This document shows, piece after piece, positions 18,678 to 26,588 of a DNA stretch of 64,000 nt. Under the pieces are notes generated by a model. That model ran no database searches. It was given only the letters and a program-made list of their open reading frames with translations, and was not told the DNA's origin. Each line of letters begins with the position of its first letter. Position 1 is the first letter of the stretch. Position numbers and translations under genes: made by a program. The stretch is taken from the NCBI GenBank assembly GCA_038043245.1, contig JBBTCH010000001.1:248001-312000 (forward strand), read 5' to 3'. Source of the DNA: JACPFV01 sp038043245. GTDB taxonomy: Bacteria; Pseudomonadota; Gammaproteobacteria; Nevskiales; Nevskiaceae.

Positions 18678-19388
18678 ATGACTCGCTATCTCGCCGTGGA
18701 CACTGCGACTGAAGCCTGTTCGGTAGCGCTTTGGCAGGACGGCCGCACCCTGGAACATTACGAAGTGGTCGGCCGTGGCCACACCGCGCGCCTTTTGCCG
18801 ATGCTGCATGCGGTGCTCGCTGAGGCACAGTGCACGCCTGCACAACTGGATGGTTTCGTCTGTGGGGTCGGGCCCGGGAGTTTCGCGGGCGTGCGCATCG
18901 GCGTCGGTCTGATCAAGGGCATGGCGCTGGCCCTGGACAAGCCGGTGGTGCCGGCGCTGTCACTGACCAGTCTTGCCCAGCGTGCGATCCGCCTGCAGGG
19001 CGCCAGCCAGGTGGTGGCGGTGATCGACGCGCGCATGAACGAGGTTTATTGCGCGACTTTTGTCCTCGATTCTGATCGTCGGGCACAACTGCAGGATGCG
19101 CCACAGGTGTGCGCACCCGAGGCGGTGCCGGGTCTGTCCGCTGGCGATTGGCACGCGGTCGGTAGTGGCTGGAACCCTTATGAAACAAAACTGCGTACCG
19201 CACTCAATGGCGCCGTCAGTTCAGTCGACGCCGAGGCGCTGCCGCACGCTGAAGACGCATTGCACTGGGCGCAGGCGGAGTGGAGCGCATGTCGCTTCGT
19301 CAGCGCAGACAATCTGGAGCCGGTCTACCTGCGCGACAAAGTTGCCCTGACCGTATCTGAACAGCACGCCAAACGCGCACTCGCTTAA
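18678..19388 (+). CDS. tsaB: tRNA threonylcarbamoyladenosine biosynthesis protein TsaB
   Basis: A 236-residue ASKHA-fold protein opening with the family signature YLAVDTATEACSVAL and containing GVGPGSFAGVRIG. TsaB scaffolds TsaD and TsaE, which add threonylcarbamoyl to A37 of ANN-decoding tRNAs. It lacks the metal-binding histidines of TsaD, as expected. The ATG begins 1 bp after the yoaA stop, so the two are co-transcribed. A gamma-carbonic anhydrase gene follows after 10 bp with its own AAAGGA ribosome-binding site. Confidence 0.95.
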   Translation: MTRYLAVDTATEACSVALWQDGRTLEHYEVVGRGHTARLLPMLHAVLAEAQCTPAQLDGFVCGVGPGSFAGVRIGVGLIKGMALALDKPVVPALSLTSLAQRAIRLQGASQVVAVIDARMNEVYCATFVLDSDRRAQLQDAPQVCAPEAVPGLSAGDWHAVGSGWNPYETKLRTALNGAVSSVDAEALPHAEDALHWAQAEWSACRFVSADNLEPVYLRDKVALTVSEQHAKRALA

Positions 19389-19398
19389 AGGAAAAACC

Positions 19399-19917
19399 AT
19401 GATTTATTCGATTGAAAGTCACGTCCCCAGCATCGCCCCCGGCTGTTTCGTCGCCCACAACGCTACCGTGCTCGGACAGGTGACCCTGGAAAAGGACGCC
19501 AGCGTCTGGTTCAACTGCGTGCTGCGCGGCGATATTGACCGCATCACCGTCGGCGAAGGCAGCAACGTGCAGGACGGCTCGGTGCTGCACACCGACATCG
19601 GCATCCAGCTCACCATCGGCAAGGGCGTCACCGTCGGGCACATGGTCATGCTGCATGGCTGCACCATCGGCGACAACACGCTGATCGGCATCAAGAGCGT
19701 GATCCTCAACCGCACGCGGATCGGCAAGAACTGCATCATCGGCGCCAATACTCTGTTGCCAGAGGGCAAGGACATCCCTGACGGTTCGCTGGTGATGGGT
19801 TCTCCAGGCAAGGTGATCCGGCCGCTGACGCCACAGGAGATCGCCATGAATACGATGTCGGCGCAGCACTACATCCACAACGGCAAGCGTTATCTGACGA
19901 TGTTCAAACCGGTTTGA
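19399..19917 (+). CDS. Gamma-carbonic anhydrase family protein (YrdA-like)
   Basis: A 172-residue left-handed beta-helix protein with hexapeptide repeats from about residue 15 to 150. The three zinc-ligand histidines of the family are present: one in VLHTDIG and two spaced five apart in GHMVMLHGCTIG. It assembles as a trimer. Many YrdA-like members show weak or no carbonic anhydrase activity, so the physiological role is uncertain. A good AAAGGA site precedes the ATG. It ends the yoaA-tsaB run and faces sixA, with a palindromic repeat between them. Confidence 0.9.
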   Translation: MIYSIESHVPSIAPGCFVAHNATVLGQVTLEKDASVWFNCVLRGDIDRITVGEGSNVQDGSVLHTDIGIQLTIGKGVTVGHMVMLHGCTIGDNTLIGIKSVILNRTRIGKNCIIGANTLLPEGKDIPDGSLVMGSPGKVIRPLTPQEIAMNTMSAQHYIHNGKRYLTMFKPV

Positions 19918-19922
19918 ACATC

Positions 19923-19947
19923 GTCATCCCGCTTTCGCGGGAATGAC
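19923..19947. repeat. Palindromic dRS3/REP-like repeat
   Basis: An inverted repeat with arms gtcatcccgc and gcgggaatgac around a TTTC loop, one base unpaired. It resembles the short ATTCCC-N8-GGGAAT repeats seen in many copies in beta- and gammaproteobacteria. It lies between two convergent genes, so its transcript hairpin could act as a bidirectional terminator, although there is no clear T-run. Only one good copy is visible in this window. Confidence 0.7.
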
Positions 19948-19951
19948 TGAA

Positions 19952-20449
19952 CTAATCGGATTCCTGTTTCGGGTAGCTATAGAACAGCAGCTTTCCGCAA
20001 TCCATGGAGATTTCCGACCAGAGCTTCGCCTTCAGTTCGATGCGCACGCAGGCGCAAGTCGGTACATCGTCGAACGGACACTCGGCCAGGCGCTGCGCGG
20101 TTTCACTGATGCCGGGGTTGTGACCGAACAGCCAGACCTCGCCGTAGCGATCATCGAGCGACTGAATCACCTTGAGAATCGTGGCCGGTGACGCGTCATA
20201 CAGCTTCGATTCCACGGCGACTTTGCCGGCGGCGACGTCAAATGCCTCAGCGAACAGCCGCGCGGTGCTGATGGCGCGCAGGGCCGGGCTGGACAGCAGC
20301 AGCTCGGGTCTCAAGCCCGCACGCTTGAGCCGCTGCGCCATCAGCGGCGCATCGCGGCGCCCGCGTTCGTTGAGCGGGCGCTCGAAATCGGTGAGCTGGC
20401 TGTAGTCCCAGGACGATTTGGCGTGGCGGATCAAAGTCACGATTTTCAT
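19952..20449 (-). CDS. sixA: Phosphohistidine phosphatase SixA
   Basis: A 165-residue single-domain histidine phosphatase. The catalytic RHA motif (LIRHAKSSW) is at the N-terminus, LLSSPALRAISTA supplies the second conserved arginine region, and the partner histidine is in WLFGHNPGI. SixA removes phosphate from phosphohistidine proteins, including PtsN-pathway components. The ATG overlaps the rsmJ stop by 4 bp, so it is translated after rsmJ on the same message. Confidence 0.93.
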   Translation of the reverse strand: MKIVTLIRHAKSSWDYSQLTDFERPLNERGRRDAPLMAQRLKRAGLRPELLLSSPALRAISTARLFAEAFDVAAGKVAVESKLYDASPATILKVIQSLDDRYGEVWLFGHNPGISETAQRLAECPFDDVPTCACVRIELKAKLWSEISMDCGKLLFYSYPKQESD

Positions 20450-21135
20450 GAGAGATAAATGTCATAGCGCATCTGTGTGCCTTTGAGTATGACGCTGGGC
20501 TTATCAGCAGTCAGTGCAGGCGCAGTCAGCGGACGTTTGACCGCGATACGCCTGGCGTTTTTGCGAGCGGGTTCGAGCAATGTGCCCGCATCGGCGTCGT
20601 CACCGCACAGCTCGCGCAGGATCTGCAGCTCTTTCTGCGGCAGCGCGGTCTTGCCTTCGTGCGGAAACATCGGGTCGAGGTGAATCACATCCCAGCCCTG
20701 GGGAATCAGCTGACGCGCGTCGCTTGCAACCAGGGTCAATCGTCGAGCGATCCCGGGTTGTACATCACGAACGCGGCGATGCGCATCCTGCAGCAGCTGC
20801 ATCACTGTCGGGTTGCGTTCGGTCAGTGTCACCTCTGCGCCCAAGGCGGCCAGCGTCCATGCGTCGCGGCCCAGACCACCGGTGGCATCGAGGATGCGCA
20901 GCGCCACGGTTTTGTTAAGGCCACAGGCACGCGCGAGCAGCTGTCGTTTACCGGCGGCGACCCGCCGAAGCATTTCAGCCGATGCCCAATCCGCGAATAC
21001 CGGGCCGAATTTCGAATGATGCAGGGCGTGCAGTTCCAGCCGCTCGTTGTTTTGCCGAAGCGCAAACGAAAAACCCCGGGAGTCCGGGGTTTTTGCGTTT
21101 GCAGCGGGTGAGACTTCAGCCAAGTTTGGAAGCAC
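20446..21135 (-). CDS. rsmJ: 16S rRNA (guanine1516-N2)-methyltransferase RsmJ
   Basis: A class I SAM-dependent methyltransferase. The SAM site is in ILDATGGLGRDAW, followed by the catalytic-region segment DVIHLDPMFPHEGKTAL, which closely matches E. coli RsmJ (VDATAGLGRDAF, LDPMFPHKQKSAL). It methylates G1516 of 16S rRNA. The start is doubtful. The frame can open at GTG 21135, inside the end of the upstream SCP2 gene, but the first roughly 20 codons then run through a strong terminator hairpin (21062-21103). Homology to the E. coli protein extends to ERLELHAL, just downstream of that hairpin, where no in-frame ATG, GTG or TTG is available. Confidence 0.88.
   Translation of the reverse strand: MLPNLAEVSPAANAKTPDSRGFSFALRQNNERLELHALHHSKFGPVFADWASAEMLRRVAAGKRQLLARACGLNKTVALRILDATGGLGRDAWTLAALGAEVTLTERNPTVMQLLQDAHRRVRDVQPGIARRLTLVASDARQLIPQGWDVIHLDPMFPHEGKTALPQKELQILRELCGDDADAGTLLEPARKNARRIAVKRPLTAPALTADKPSVILKGTQMRYDIYLS
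21062..21103 (-). terminator. Long hairpin terminator after the SCP2 gene
   Basis: Arms of about 18 bp (gcaaacgaaaaaccccgg and its near-perfect complement, one bulged base) enclose a 4-nt loop. The GC core CCCCGG/CCGGGG is flanked by five A or T on both sides, so it can terminate in either direction. For minus-strand transcription it comes 13 bp after the SCP2 stop. It lies inside the apparent 5' coding end of rsmJ. Confidence 0.85.
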
Positions 21136-21436
21136 TGAAAAACGCGGTGAGTTTCTGTGCGAGCATCAGATCGCCTTCGAGCTGCAGCTTGCCGGTCATG
21201 AACGCGGTCATGCCGTTGAGCTCGCCCTTGAAGAGGGCGACCAGATCGTCATCTTCCATGGTGATGGTGAGGTCAGCGGCAGAAGCGGGGCCGTTGCCGA
21301 CGGTGCAGGCGCCGCCCTTGATGATGGCGTGCATCGGCTGCGAGATGTTGAACTGGATGGTGCACTCCTGACCACCGGCACCAGCGACGTCGAAAGCTTT
21401 GGGCAACATGTTGATGAGGGCAACGGCAGCAGACAT
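21116..21436 (-). CDS. SCP2 sterol-binding domain protein
   Basis: A 106-residue protein consisting of a single SCP2 domain (FNISQPMHAIIKGGACTVGNG; LTITMEDDDLVALFKGELN; GKLQLEGDLMLAQKL). The fold makes a hydrophobic tunnel that binds lipids or acyl-CoA. There is no signal peptide, so it is probably cytosolic. An AGGAG site lies 6 bp before the ATG. It is transcribed with two upstream thioesterase genes and is followed by a strong terminator, which fits a role in fatty-acyl handling; the ligand is unknown. Confidence 0.88.
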   Translation of the reverse strand: MSAAVALINMLPKAFDVAGAGGQECTIQFNISQPMHAIIKGGACTVGNGPASAADLTITMEDDDLVALFKGELNGMTAFMTGKLQLEGDLMLAQKLTAFFSASKLG

Positions 21437-21517
21437 GGAAATCTCCTAAAGGGAGCCGACATGCTAGCGGCGCGGCTCTGATTCGGCAATGAATTTTTGA
21501 TGACGGAGTAAGGCGGC

Positions 21518-21970
21518 TTACTCGGGGTCTGTCGTGGCTTCCAGCAGAAAATGCGCGCGCCCCAGCGCGATCAAACGCGACTCGGAGGATTGCCAGCAGC
21601 GGATCTGCACCTGCGCCACGCGGCGGCCGAGTCGCGCGACTTCGCAGGCGGCGTAGCTGTCTTCAGCGTGGGCCGAGCGCAGATAGTCAATCGAGAAATC
21701 AATACTCTTGGGCACCTTGTTTTCGTCGAGCTGCAGCAACAGGTGCAATTGGGCCGCGTTCTCCATGAAGGCGGCGATGACACCGCCGTGAATGGCAGGC
21801 AGCGAGGCATTGCCGATCAGGTTCGGCCGATAAGGCAGGTGGAATGAAAGCGCATCGCCCTGTTGCTGAATTTTGAGCCCGAGAAAAGCGGCGTAGGGCA
21901 CCAGCGCGCGCAAGGGAGCAAAGTCTGCGTTCTCGCGGATTGCGCGCCGTGCTTCCGTGAGTGTACTCAT
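21518..21970 (-). CDS. PaaI-type hotdog thioesterase
   Basis: A 150-residue hotdog-fold protein. The central helix carries AIHGGVIAAFMENAA, the HGG motif of acyl-CoA thioesterases of the PaaI/YigI type, and a beta-strand segment IDFSIDYLRSA follows. It probably hydrolyses acyl-CoA thioesters in the cytosol. Its ATG overlaps the stop of another hotdog gene by 4 bp (ATGA). The two proteins share the plan but not close sequence, so they are a divergent tandem pair that may form a heteromer. Confidence 0.87.
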   Translation of the reverse strand: MSTLTEARRAIRENADFAPLRALVPYAAFLGLKIQQQGDALSFHLPYRPNLIGNASLPAIHGGVIAAFMENAAQLHLLLQLDENKVPKSIDFSIDYLRSAHAEDSYAACEVARLGRRVAQVQIRCWQSSESRLIALGRAHFLLEATTDPE

Positions 21971-22428
21971 GTGGATTTTCTTCGCAGCGTAGAAGACCCG
22001 CGCATGAACGTGGACTGGCTGACCGCCACCGGCTCGGACTCGTCATCCTGCCAGGCGTGCGCACGCACAAAGGCGATCGAGCGCGTCAGCCGGTAGCACT
22101 CGGCGTGGCAATACAGGGTCTTGTCGGGCACTGCGGCACGCAGGTAATCCATGCGCAAATCCAGCGTTGCGATGGGCAGATATTCCCTTTGCGCGGCGAA
22201 CACGGCGAGTCCGCTGGCGGAATCGACGATGGTGGTGATGATGCCGGTGTGGATCAGCCCGCGCTGGGTATCGCCGAGCCAGTCGGGCCGATAAGGCAAT
22301 TCGACCCGCGCGCCCTGTTCCGACAACGCAACCACGCGCATGCCGATTTCCGCGATATGGGGGATCGAGCGGGCGAAATGGGAGCGCAGCAGGTCAAAAA
22401 ATTGCGGGCCGGTTTTGTTATCGCTCAC
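21967..22428 (-). CDS. PaaI-type hotdog thioesterase
   Basis: A 153-residue hotdog-fold protein with LIHTGIITTIVDSASG in the central helix, where the usual HGG is replaced by HTG and the acidic Asp is retained, followed by LDLRMDYLRAA. It is likely an acyl-CoA thioesterase. The start is GTG, facing the divergent nudL gene 42 bp away. It overlaps the next thioesterase gene by 4 bp, and the SCP2 gene follows 81 bp further on. Confidence 0.87.
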   Translation of the reverse strand: MSDNKTGPQFFDLLRSHFARSIPHIAEIGMRVVALSEQGARVELPYRPDWLGDTQRGLIHTGIITTIVDSASGLAVFAAQREYLPIATLDLRMDYLRAAVPDKTLYCHAECYRLTRSIAFVRAHAWQDDESEPVAVSQSTFMRGSSTLRRKST

Positions 22429-22470
22429 CGCCGAATTGTAACGACTCAGGGTTCGCTAAACTGCAACGGC

Positions 22471-23094
22471 ATGCCGATCAAAATGGAAAGACGTCTGCGC
22501 GACGCACTCGCCGGCACCTCCGATAAACCGCCGCGGCCGGTGTCACCGCTTGAGTTGCCATTCAGGCTGGAGAAGCTGCTGACGCCCGCGGTGCTGAAAA
22601 CCCTTCGGCCTGCTTCGGTGCTGGTACCAGTGATCCGCCGTCCGCACCAGCTGACCGTGCTGCTGACCCAGCGTTCCGAAAAACTGCGATCACACAAGGG
22701 GCAGATCAGTTTCCCCGGAGGACGCCGTGAAGATTCCGACGAATCCGCCGCGCACGCGGCGCTGCGCGAAGCACAGGAAGAGGTGGGACTGGATCCGGCT
22801 TCAGTCGAAGTGATCGGCTACCTCGACGACTATCCGACCGTCACGCGCTATCGCGTCACGCCCGTCGTAGGATTGTTGCCGCCGCCCCAGCTGAAGCTGG
22901 ATGCCGGCGAGGTGGCAGATGCGTTCGAAGTGCCTTTAAGCCTGCTGCTGCGCAAAGACAGCTACGAACGCAAAGTATTTTCGCGTAACGGTCTCAATGT
23001 GCCGTTCTTCGAGATCCATCACGCGGACCGCAGAATCTGGGGCGCGACTGCCGGCATGCTCTACAACCTGATGCAAAAGGTGCAGGGCGCGTGA
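22471..23094 (+). CDS. Nudix CoA pyrophosphatase (NudL-like)
   Basis: A 207-residue Nudix hydrolase. The Nudix box is complete (GGRREDSDESAAHAAL then REAQEEVGL), and the upstream SHKGQISFPGG matches the UPF0035 signature of CoA pyrophosphatases. It cleaves CoA or acyl-CoA to 4'-phosphopantetheine and 3',5'-ADP. ATG 22471 gives the family's normal length; the frame is open far upstream, but that part is antisense to the thioesterase gene. The stop overlaps the following GTG start by 4 bp. Confidence 0.9.
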   Translation: MPIKMERRLRDALAGTSDKPPRPVSPLELPFRLEKLLTPAVLKTLRPASVLVPVIRRPHQLTVLLTQRSEKLRSHKGQISFPGGRREDSDESAAHAALREAQEEVGLDPASVEVIGYLDDYPTVTRYRVTPVVGLLPPPQLKLDAGEVADAFEVPLSLLLRKDSYERKVFSRNGLNVPFFEIHHADRRIWGATAGMLYNLMQKVQGA

Positions 23095-23459
23095 AAAAGC
23101 GCGAGCCACTGGCGCACGCTCTGCTGCTGCAAAAAGCCGCGGCACGTCAGGGCTTCGACTGGGATCGCGCCGCGCCGCTGTGGGCCAAGCTGCGCGAGGA
23201 AGTCGGCGAGCTGCGCGAAGTGGCGCACCAGCGCCGGCGTGGCGAAGAAGAGCTCGGCGACCTTTTATTCATGGTGGTCAATCTGGCGCGGCACTACCGG
23301 CTGGACCCGGTGCGTGCGCTCAAGCAAGGCAACCGCAAGTTCGTGCGCCGCTACGGGTACATCCTCAAGCACGCCGATACGCTGCCGCCGCTGGGCCATC
23401 CGCGCCGCCTGGCGCAGATGGAAAAACTCTGGCAGCACGCCAAGCGGCGTGGCCTGTGA
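23091..23459 (+). CDS. Single-domain MazG-type nucleotide pyrophosphohydrolase
   Basis: A 122-residue protein with one MazG helical domain. The metal-binding pattern is visible: KLREEVGELREV, then EEELGDLLFMVVNLARH, then DPVRALKQGNRKFVRRY, matching the C-terminal half of E. coli MazG (263 residues). It should hydrolyse NTPs or related nucleotides to monophosphate and pyrophosphate. The N-terminal MazG domain is absent and I see no remnant of it upstream. The GTG start overlaps the nudL stop by 4 bp, so two nucleotide-sanitising hydrolases are translationally coupled. Confidence 0.85.
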   Translation: MKKREPLAHALLLQKAAARQGFDWDRAAPLWAKLREEVGELREVAHQRRRGEEELGDLLFMVVNLARHYRLDPVRALKQGNRKFVRRYGYILKHADTLPPLGHPRRLAQMEKLWQHAKRRGL

Positions 23460-23506
23460 GCGATGCCAGAGTGCCCTCAGGGTTTATGCGGTCTAATCGG
23501 CCTTAG

Positions 23507-24112
23507 GTGACTACTATGTCTCTTGGCGACGTCATGACACTAGTAGCTGCAAGTATCGTCGCCCTCGGCGGCGGAGGCGTGCTTGTTCTGGCCCTGTCCA
23601 GTTGGCTGGGCAAGGTTTGGGCGGAAAGGCTGATGGAGTCAGCGCGCGCGGCACACGAGCAGTCGCTCGAGGCCTTACGCTCATCGCTGCATCGCGACAA
23701 TGAGACCGTGCTTTCCCAGCTCCGAACGCACCTCGATGTTGCAAAGGAGAAGCATCTCTCGGGCCATGATGACAAGATCAGGATATATCGCCTTGTCGTT
23801 GAGGTTGTGTCAGACCTCCTTGCCGATTTCGATCGTCATTCACGGCAAGCGCTTCCACCAGATCAAGCTGCGCAGAGCCTCGATCGATTCAATCGCGGTC
23901 GGATGAAAGCCTACGGGTACCTGGCAATGCTGGCACCCCAAACGGTCATGGACGCAGCCGATGTATTGTTTGACGATCTGATGTTGGTTAGTAACGGCAC
24001 GCTTCGGTATGAGTGGCCTCGCATCAGGGCGCACATCCTTCGATTGCTGAATTCGGTGCGCGCCGATATTGGTTTTGATGCAACTCCTATCGAGTACAAA
24101 GGTGTCCTCTGA
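23507..24112 (+). CDS. Hypothetical membrane-anchored helical protein
   Basis: I do not recognise this 201-residue protein. One N-terminal transmembrane helix (about residues 10-35, glycine-rich) is followed by a charged, heptad-like helix (about 38-90, with AAHEQSLEALRSSLHRD) and a helical C-terminal domain. It would sit in the inner membrane with a cytoplasmic coiled coil. The start is GTG 23507 or ATG 23516. The gene looks less GC-rich than its neighbours, is flanked by non-coding DNA on both sides and separates mazG from sthA, so it may be an acquired gene. I see no mobile-element end or attC-like site beside it. Confidence 0.7.
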   Translation: MTTMSLGDVMTLVAASIVALGGGGVLVLALSSWLGKVWAERLMESARAAHEQSLEALRSSLHRDNETVLSQLRTHLDVAKEKHLSGHDDKIRIYRLVVEVVSDLLADFDRHSRQALPPDQAAQSLDRFNRGRMKAYGYLAMLAPQTVMDAADVLFDDLMLVSNGTLRYEWPRIRAHILRLLNSVRADIGFDATPIEYKGVL

Positions 24113-24163
24113 GCAGTCGGGGAGAGGGCTAGAGTCTGTCGAAGACAGTGAGGAGCGTGAAGT

Positions 24164-25546
24164 TCAGGCCAGCCGGTTAAGGCCGTTATGGGCCGCGACG
24201 CGATAGGCTTCGGCCATCGTCGGATAGTTGAACGTGGTGTTGATGAAGTAGCGCAGGTTGCTGCCGCTGGCCATCGCGGTTTGGCCGATATGCACGATCT
24301 CCGAGGCACGATTGCCAAAGCAATGCACGCCGAGAATCGCCAGGGTTTCGGCATGGAAAAGTATCTTGAGCATGCCAACGGTTTCGTCGGTCATCTGCGC
24401 GCGTGCCAGGCTCTTGAAGCCGGCGTGTCCCATCTCGAACGGAATCTTGGCCTCGCGCAATTCGCGCTCGGTTTTGCCGACGCAGGAAATTTCCGGCAGC
24501 GTGTAGATGCCGGTGGGCATCAGATCGGTGCGCAGTGCATCGCTGTGGCCGGTGAGGATGTGTTCGACCGCCCAGCGCCCTTGATCGTAGGCGACGCTCG
24601 CCAGTGCCGGTGGCCCGGTGAGGTCGCCCACGGCGTAGATGTGCGGCACCGTTGTTTGATATTGCGCATTGACCGCAATCTGGCCACGCGAATTGGCGTT
24701 TAATCCCGCCTTGTCGAGAGTCAGCGCGTCAGAGTTGCCGGTACGGCCATTGGCCCACAGCAGCACGTCTGACTTGATCTTGCGGTCGCTCTTGAGGTTC
24801 AGCACCACGTCGTGCTCGCGCGCCTCGATGGAATCGAATTGCTCATTGTGGCGGATGATGCAGCCTTGCTCGCGCAGGTGATACGACAGCGCTTCGGCGA
24901 TTTCTTCATCGAGAAACGACAGCAGGCGCTCCTGGGTGTTGACGAGCGTGACCTTGAGCCCGAGGTTGGCGAAGATCGAGGCGTATTCGCAGCCGATGAC
25001 GCCAGCGCCGTAAATGGTAATGGACAACGGGTTGTCGGTGTAGCGCAGGATGCTGTCGCTGTCCTTGATGCGGGGATGGGAGAAATCCACTTCAGGCGGG
25101 TGATAAGGCCGCGAGCCGGTGGCGAGGATGATGTGCTTGCCGTGCAGCTTCAGCGGCGCGCCCGATGTGCGTCGCACTTCGATGGTGTGCGCGTCGAGAA
25201 AATGCGCGCTGCCCTCAATCACCGGCACCTTGTTGCGTTCGTAGTAGCGTCGCCGTTGCGCCACTTGCTTGGCGACGACGCCGTCGGCCGAGCCTAAAAG
25301 CTGCGGAAACGTCAGTTGCAGATTGCGCCGGTATTCACGTAACAGCGGGTTGGCGCGCAGGTCGTTGACGGTCTTGACCGCGTGCCGCAGGGCCTTGCTC
25401 GGAATCGTGCCCCAATGCGTGCAGCCGCCACCGACTTCGAAATGACGCTCGACGACGGCAACGCTCTTGTGATGTTTGGCGGCCATCATGGCTGCGCCTT
25501 CGCCGGCCGGGCCGCTGCCGATGACTACGAAATCGTAAGACTCCAT
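24164..25546 (-). CDS. sthA: Soluble pyridine nucleotide transhydrogenase SthA
   Basis: A 460-residue flavoprotein of the lipoamide dehydrogenase family. It has an N-terminal FAD motif (VVIGSGPAGEGAA), an NAD(P) motif (IYGAGVIGCEYA), the second FAD motif ending in IYAVGDLTG, and a C-terminal dimerisation domain. The redox-active disulfide of the family is lost: only the first cysteine remains, in GGGCTHWGTIPSK. That is characteristic of SthA rather than lipoamide dehydrogenase. It equilibrates NADPH with NAD+ in the cytosol. Length matches E. coli SthA (466). Confidence 0.94.
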   Translation of the reverse strand: MESYDFVVIGSGPAGEGAAMMAAKHHKSVAVVERHFEVGGGCTHWGTIPSKALRHAVKTVNDLRANPLLREYRRNLQLTFPQLLGSADGVVAKQVAQRRRYYERNKVPVIEGSAHFLDAHTIEVRRTSGAPLKLHGKHIILATGSRPYHPPEVDFSHPRIKDSDSILRYTDNPLSITIYGAGVIGCEYASIFANLGLKVTLVNTQERLLSFLDEEIAEALSYHLREQGCIIRHNEQFDSIEAREHDVVLNLKSDRKIKSDVLLWANGRTGNSDALTLDKAGLNANSRGQIAVNAQYQTTVPHIYAVGDLTGPPALASVAYDQGRWAVEHILTGHSDALRTDLMPTGIYTLPEISCVGKTERELREAKIPFEMGHAGFKSLARAQMTDETVGMLKILFHAETLAILGVHCFGNRASEIVHIGQTAMASGSNLRYFINTTFNYPTMAEAYRVAAHNGLNRLA

Positions 25547-25574
25547 GCCCGGATTCTACCGGGCGCCACTTGCC

Positions 25575-26450
25575 TCAAGCAGCGGCGAGGGCGTAGGCCA
25601 TCACATCGTTGCCGGCTTTGATCGCGTCCCCGTTATGGCGCTCATACGACTGGCACCACTGCGCATGCAGGGTCGTGTCGTCGTGCTGCCAGGGATGAAA
25701 GCCGGGACGGAAGTACGAAAAATAGTGACCCATGATGCGCGGGTAGAGCCCGTTCCAGCCGTACAGCCACCACAGGCCCTTCAGCCACAGGCTCAGGCGG
25801 TTCCTGGCGCCGTCCACCTTGAGCATGTGGCCCATGATCAGAAACACGTGGATCGGGAACATCACCGAGACGAACAGGAAGCTGGCGATGCGCGTCAGGT
25901 AACTGACCTTGGCTACCTTGGTCATGACGTCAAAGGCCACCGCCTTGTGCTCCAGCTCCTCGATGGCGTGCCATGCGTAGAGCGCACGCACCCGCGCATC
26001 GGCCTTGTCCATGACGCCGGCGCGGAAGAAGCCGTGGCACATGATGGCGGTCAGGTGTTCGCCCGCGGCGGTCATGCCGAGGGTGAAGCCTTTTGAGAAT
26101 TTTTTGCGGAACACCTCGTTCTCGATGTGGTCCTGATGGTCGAGGATGCGATCCACCTCGACGCCCTGTTCGCGCAGGCGTTCGTTGAACTGCATGTGCG
26201 CCATCGCGTGCTGGCCTTCCTGATAGGTGAAATCCTTCGCCTGCTGTTGCAGCAGGGGATCGGTGACCTGATCGCGGTAGTCGCGCACGCAGTTGATGAA
26301 GAATTTCTCGCCGTTGGGGAACAGCAGCTGCATGGCATCGAAGAAGCGCGACTTGAAGGCATCACCATCGAGCCAGTACTTCGGCAGGTCGGCATCGCTC
26401 AGCCGAAAATCCGGCGCCTTGCGTGGAATTACGGTCGGTGCTGCGTTCAT
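25575..26450 (-). CDS. Predicted metal-dependent hydrolase (PF10118 family)
   Basis: A 291-residue helical protein of the family annotated as predicted metal-dependent hydrolase. Two ferritin-like metal-binding helices stand out: FTYQEGQHAMAHMQF (about residues 86-100) and WHAIEELEHKAVAF (about 158-171). Both have E..xH spacing suitable for a di-metal site. One or two hydrophobic segments near 180-205 (FLFVSVMFPIHVFLIMG) suggest membrane association. A clear AGGAG site precedes the ATG. It lies downstream of an AraC regulator on the same strand. The reaction is unknown; members occur near fatty-acid or xenobiotic genes, so an oxidative function is possible. Confidence 0.82.
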   Translation of the reverse strand: MNAAPTVIPRKAPDFRLSDADLPKYWLDGDAFKSRFFDAMQLLFPNGEKFFINCVRDYRDQVTDPLLQQQAKDFTYQEGQHAMAHMQFNERLREQGVEVDRILDHQDHIENEVFRKKFSKGFTLGMTAAGEHLTAIMCHGFFRAGVMDKADARVRALYAWHAIEELEHKAVAFDVMTKVAKVSYLTRIASFLFVSVMFPIHVFLIMGHMLKVDGARNRLSLWLKGLWWLYGWNGLYPRIMGHYFSYFRPGFHPWQHDDTTLHAQWCQSYERHNGDAIKAGNDVMAYALAAA

Positions 26451-26588
26451 GTAGCTCTCCTGAACAGAAATCTGTGAGTTCAGATTAGTGACGCAAGTCC
26501 TTGACGGCTATGACGACCAACGACCGCAGGGAACAAATGACGACATCCTTCGACTTCGACCCTTTGGGCCTACGCTCAGGACAGGGCC
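26451..26588. other. Intergenic spacer with REP-like palindromic segment
   Basis: This 138-bp gap separates an AraC-family gene from the downstream PF10118 hydrolase gene. Near 26548-26586 it holds a ccttcgac...cgctcaggacagg stretch, resembling short CTTCGAC/GCTCAGG repeats scattered through many proteobacterial genomes. The remainder presumably carries the promoter of the hydrolase gene; I see no convincing -35/-10 pair. Confidence 0.4.

Noticed and set aside
19923..19947. Palindrome considered as part of a CRISPR or IS end
   Set aside because: A single short copy with no spacers, no direct repeats and no transposase gene nearby. No CRISPR array or insertion sequence was found anywhere in the window.
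22471..23094. Longer nudL frame starting near 21961
   Set aside because: The extra 170 codons lie antisense to the thioesterase genes and have no Nudix-family similarity; ATG 22471 gives the family's normal length.
24129..24150. Short CTGTC/GACAG hairpin between the orphan gene and sthA
   Set aside because: Only 5 bp of stem and no T-run; too weak to call a terminator.
23460..24163. Orphan gene considered as a second integron cassette
   Set aside because: No core sites or paired arms resembling attC lie on either side.
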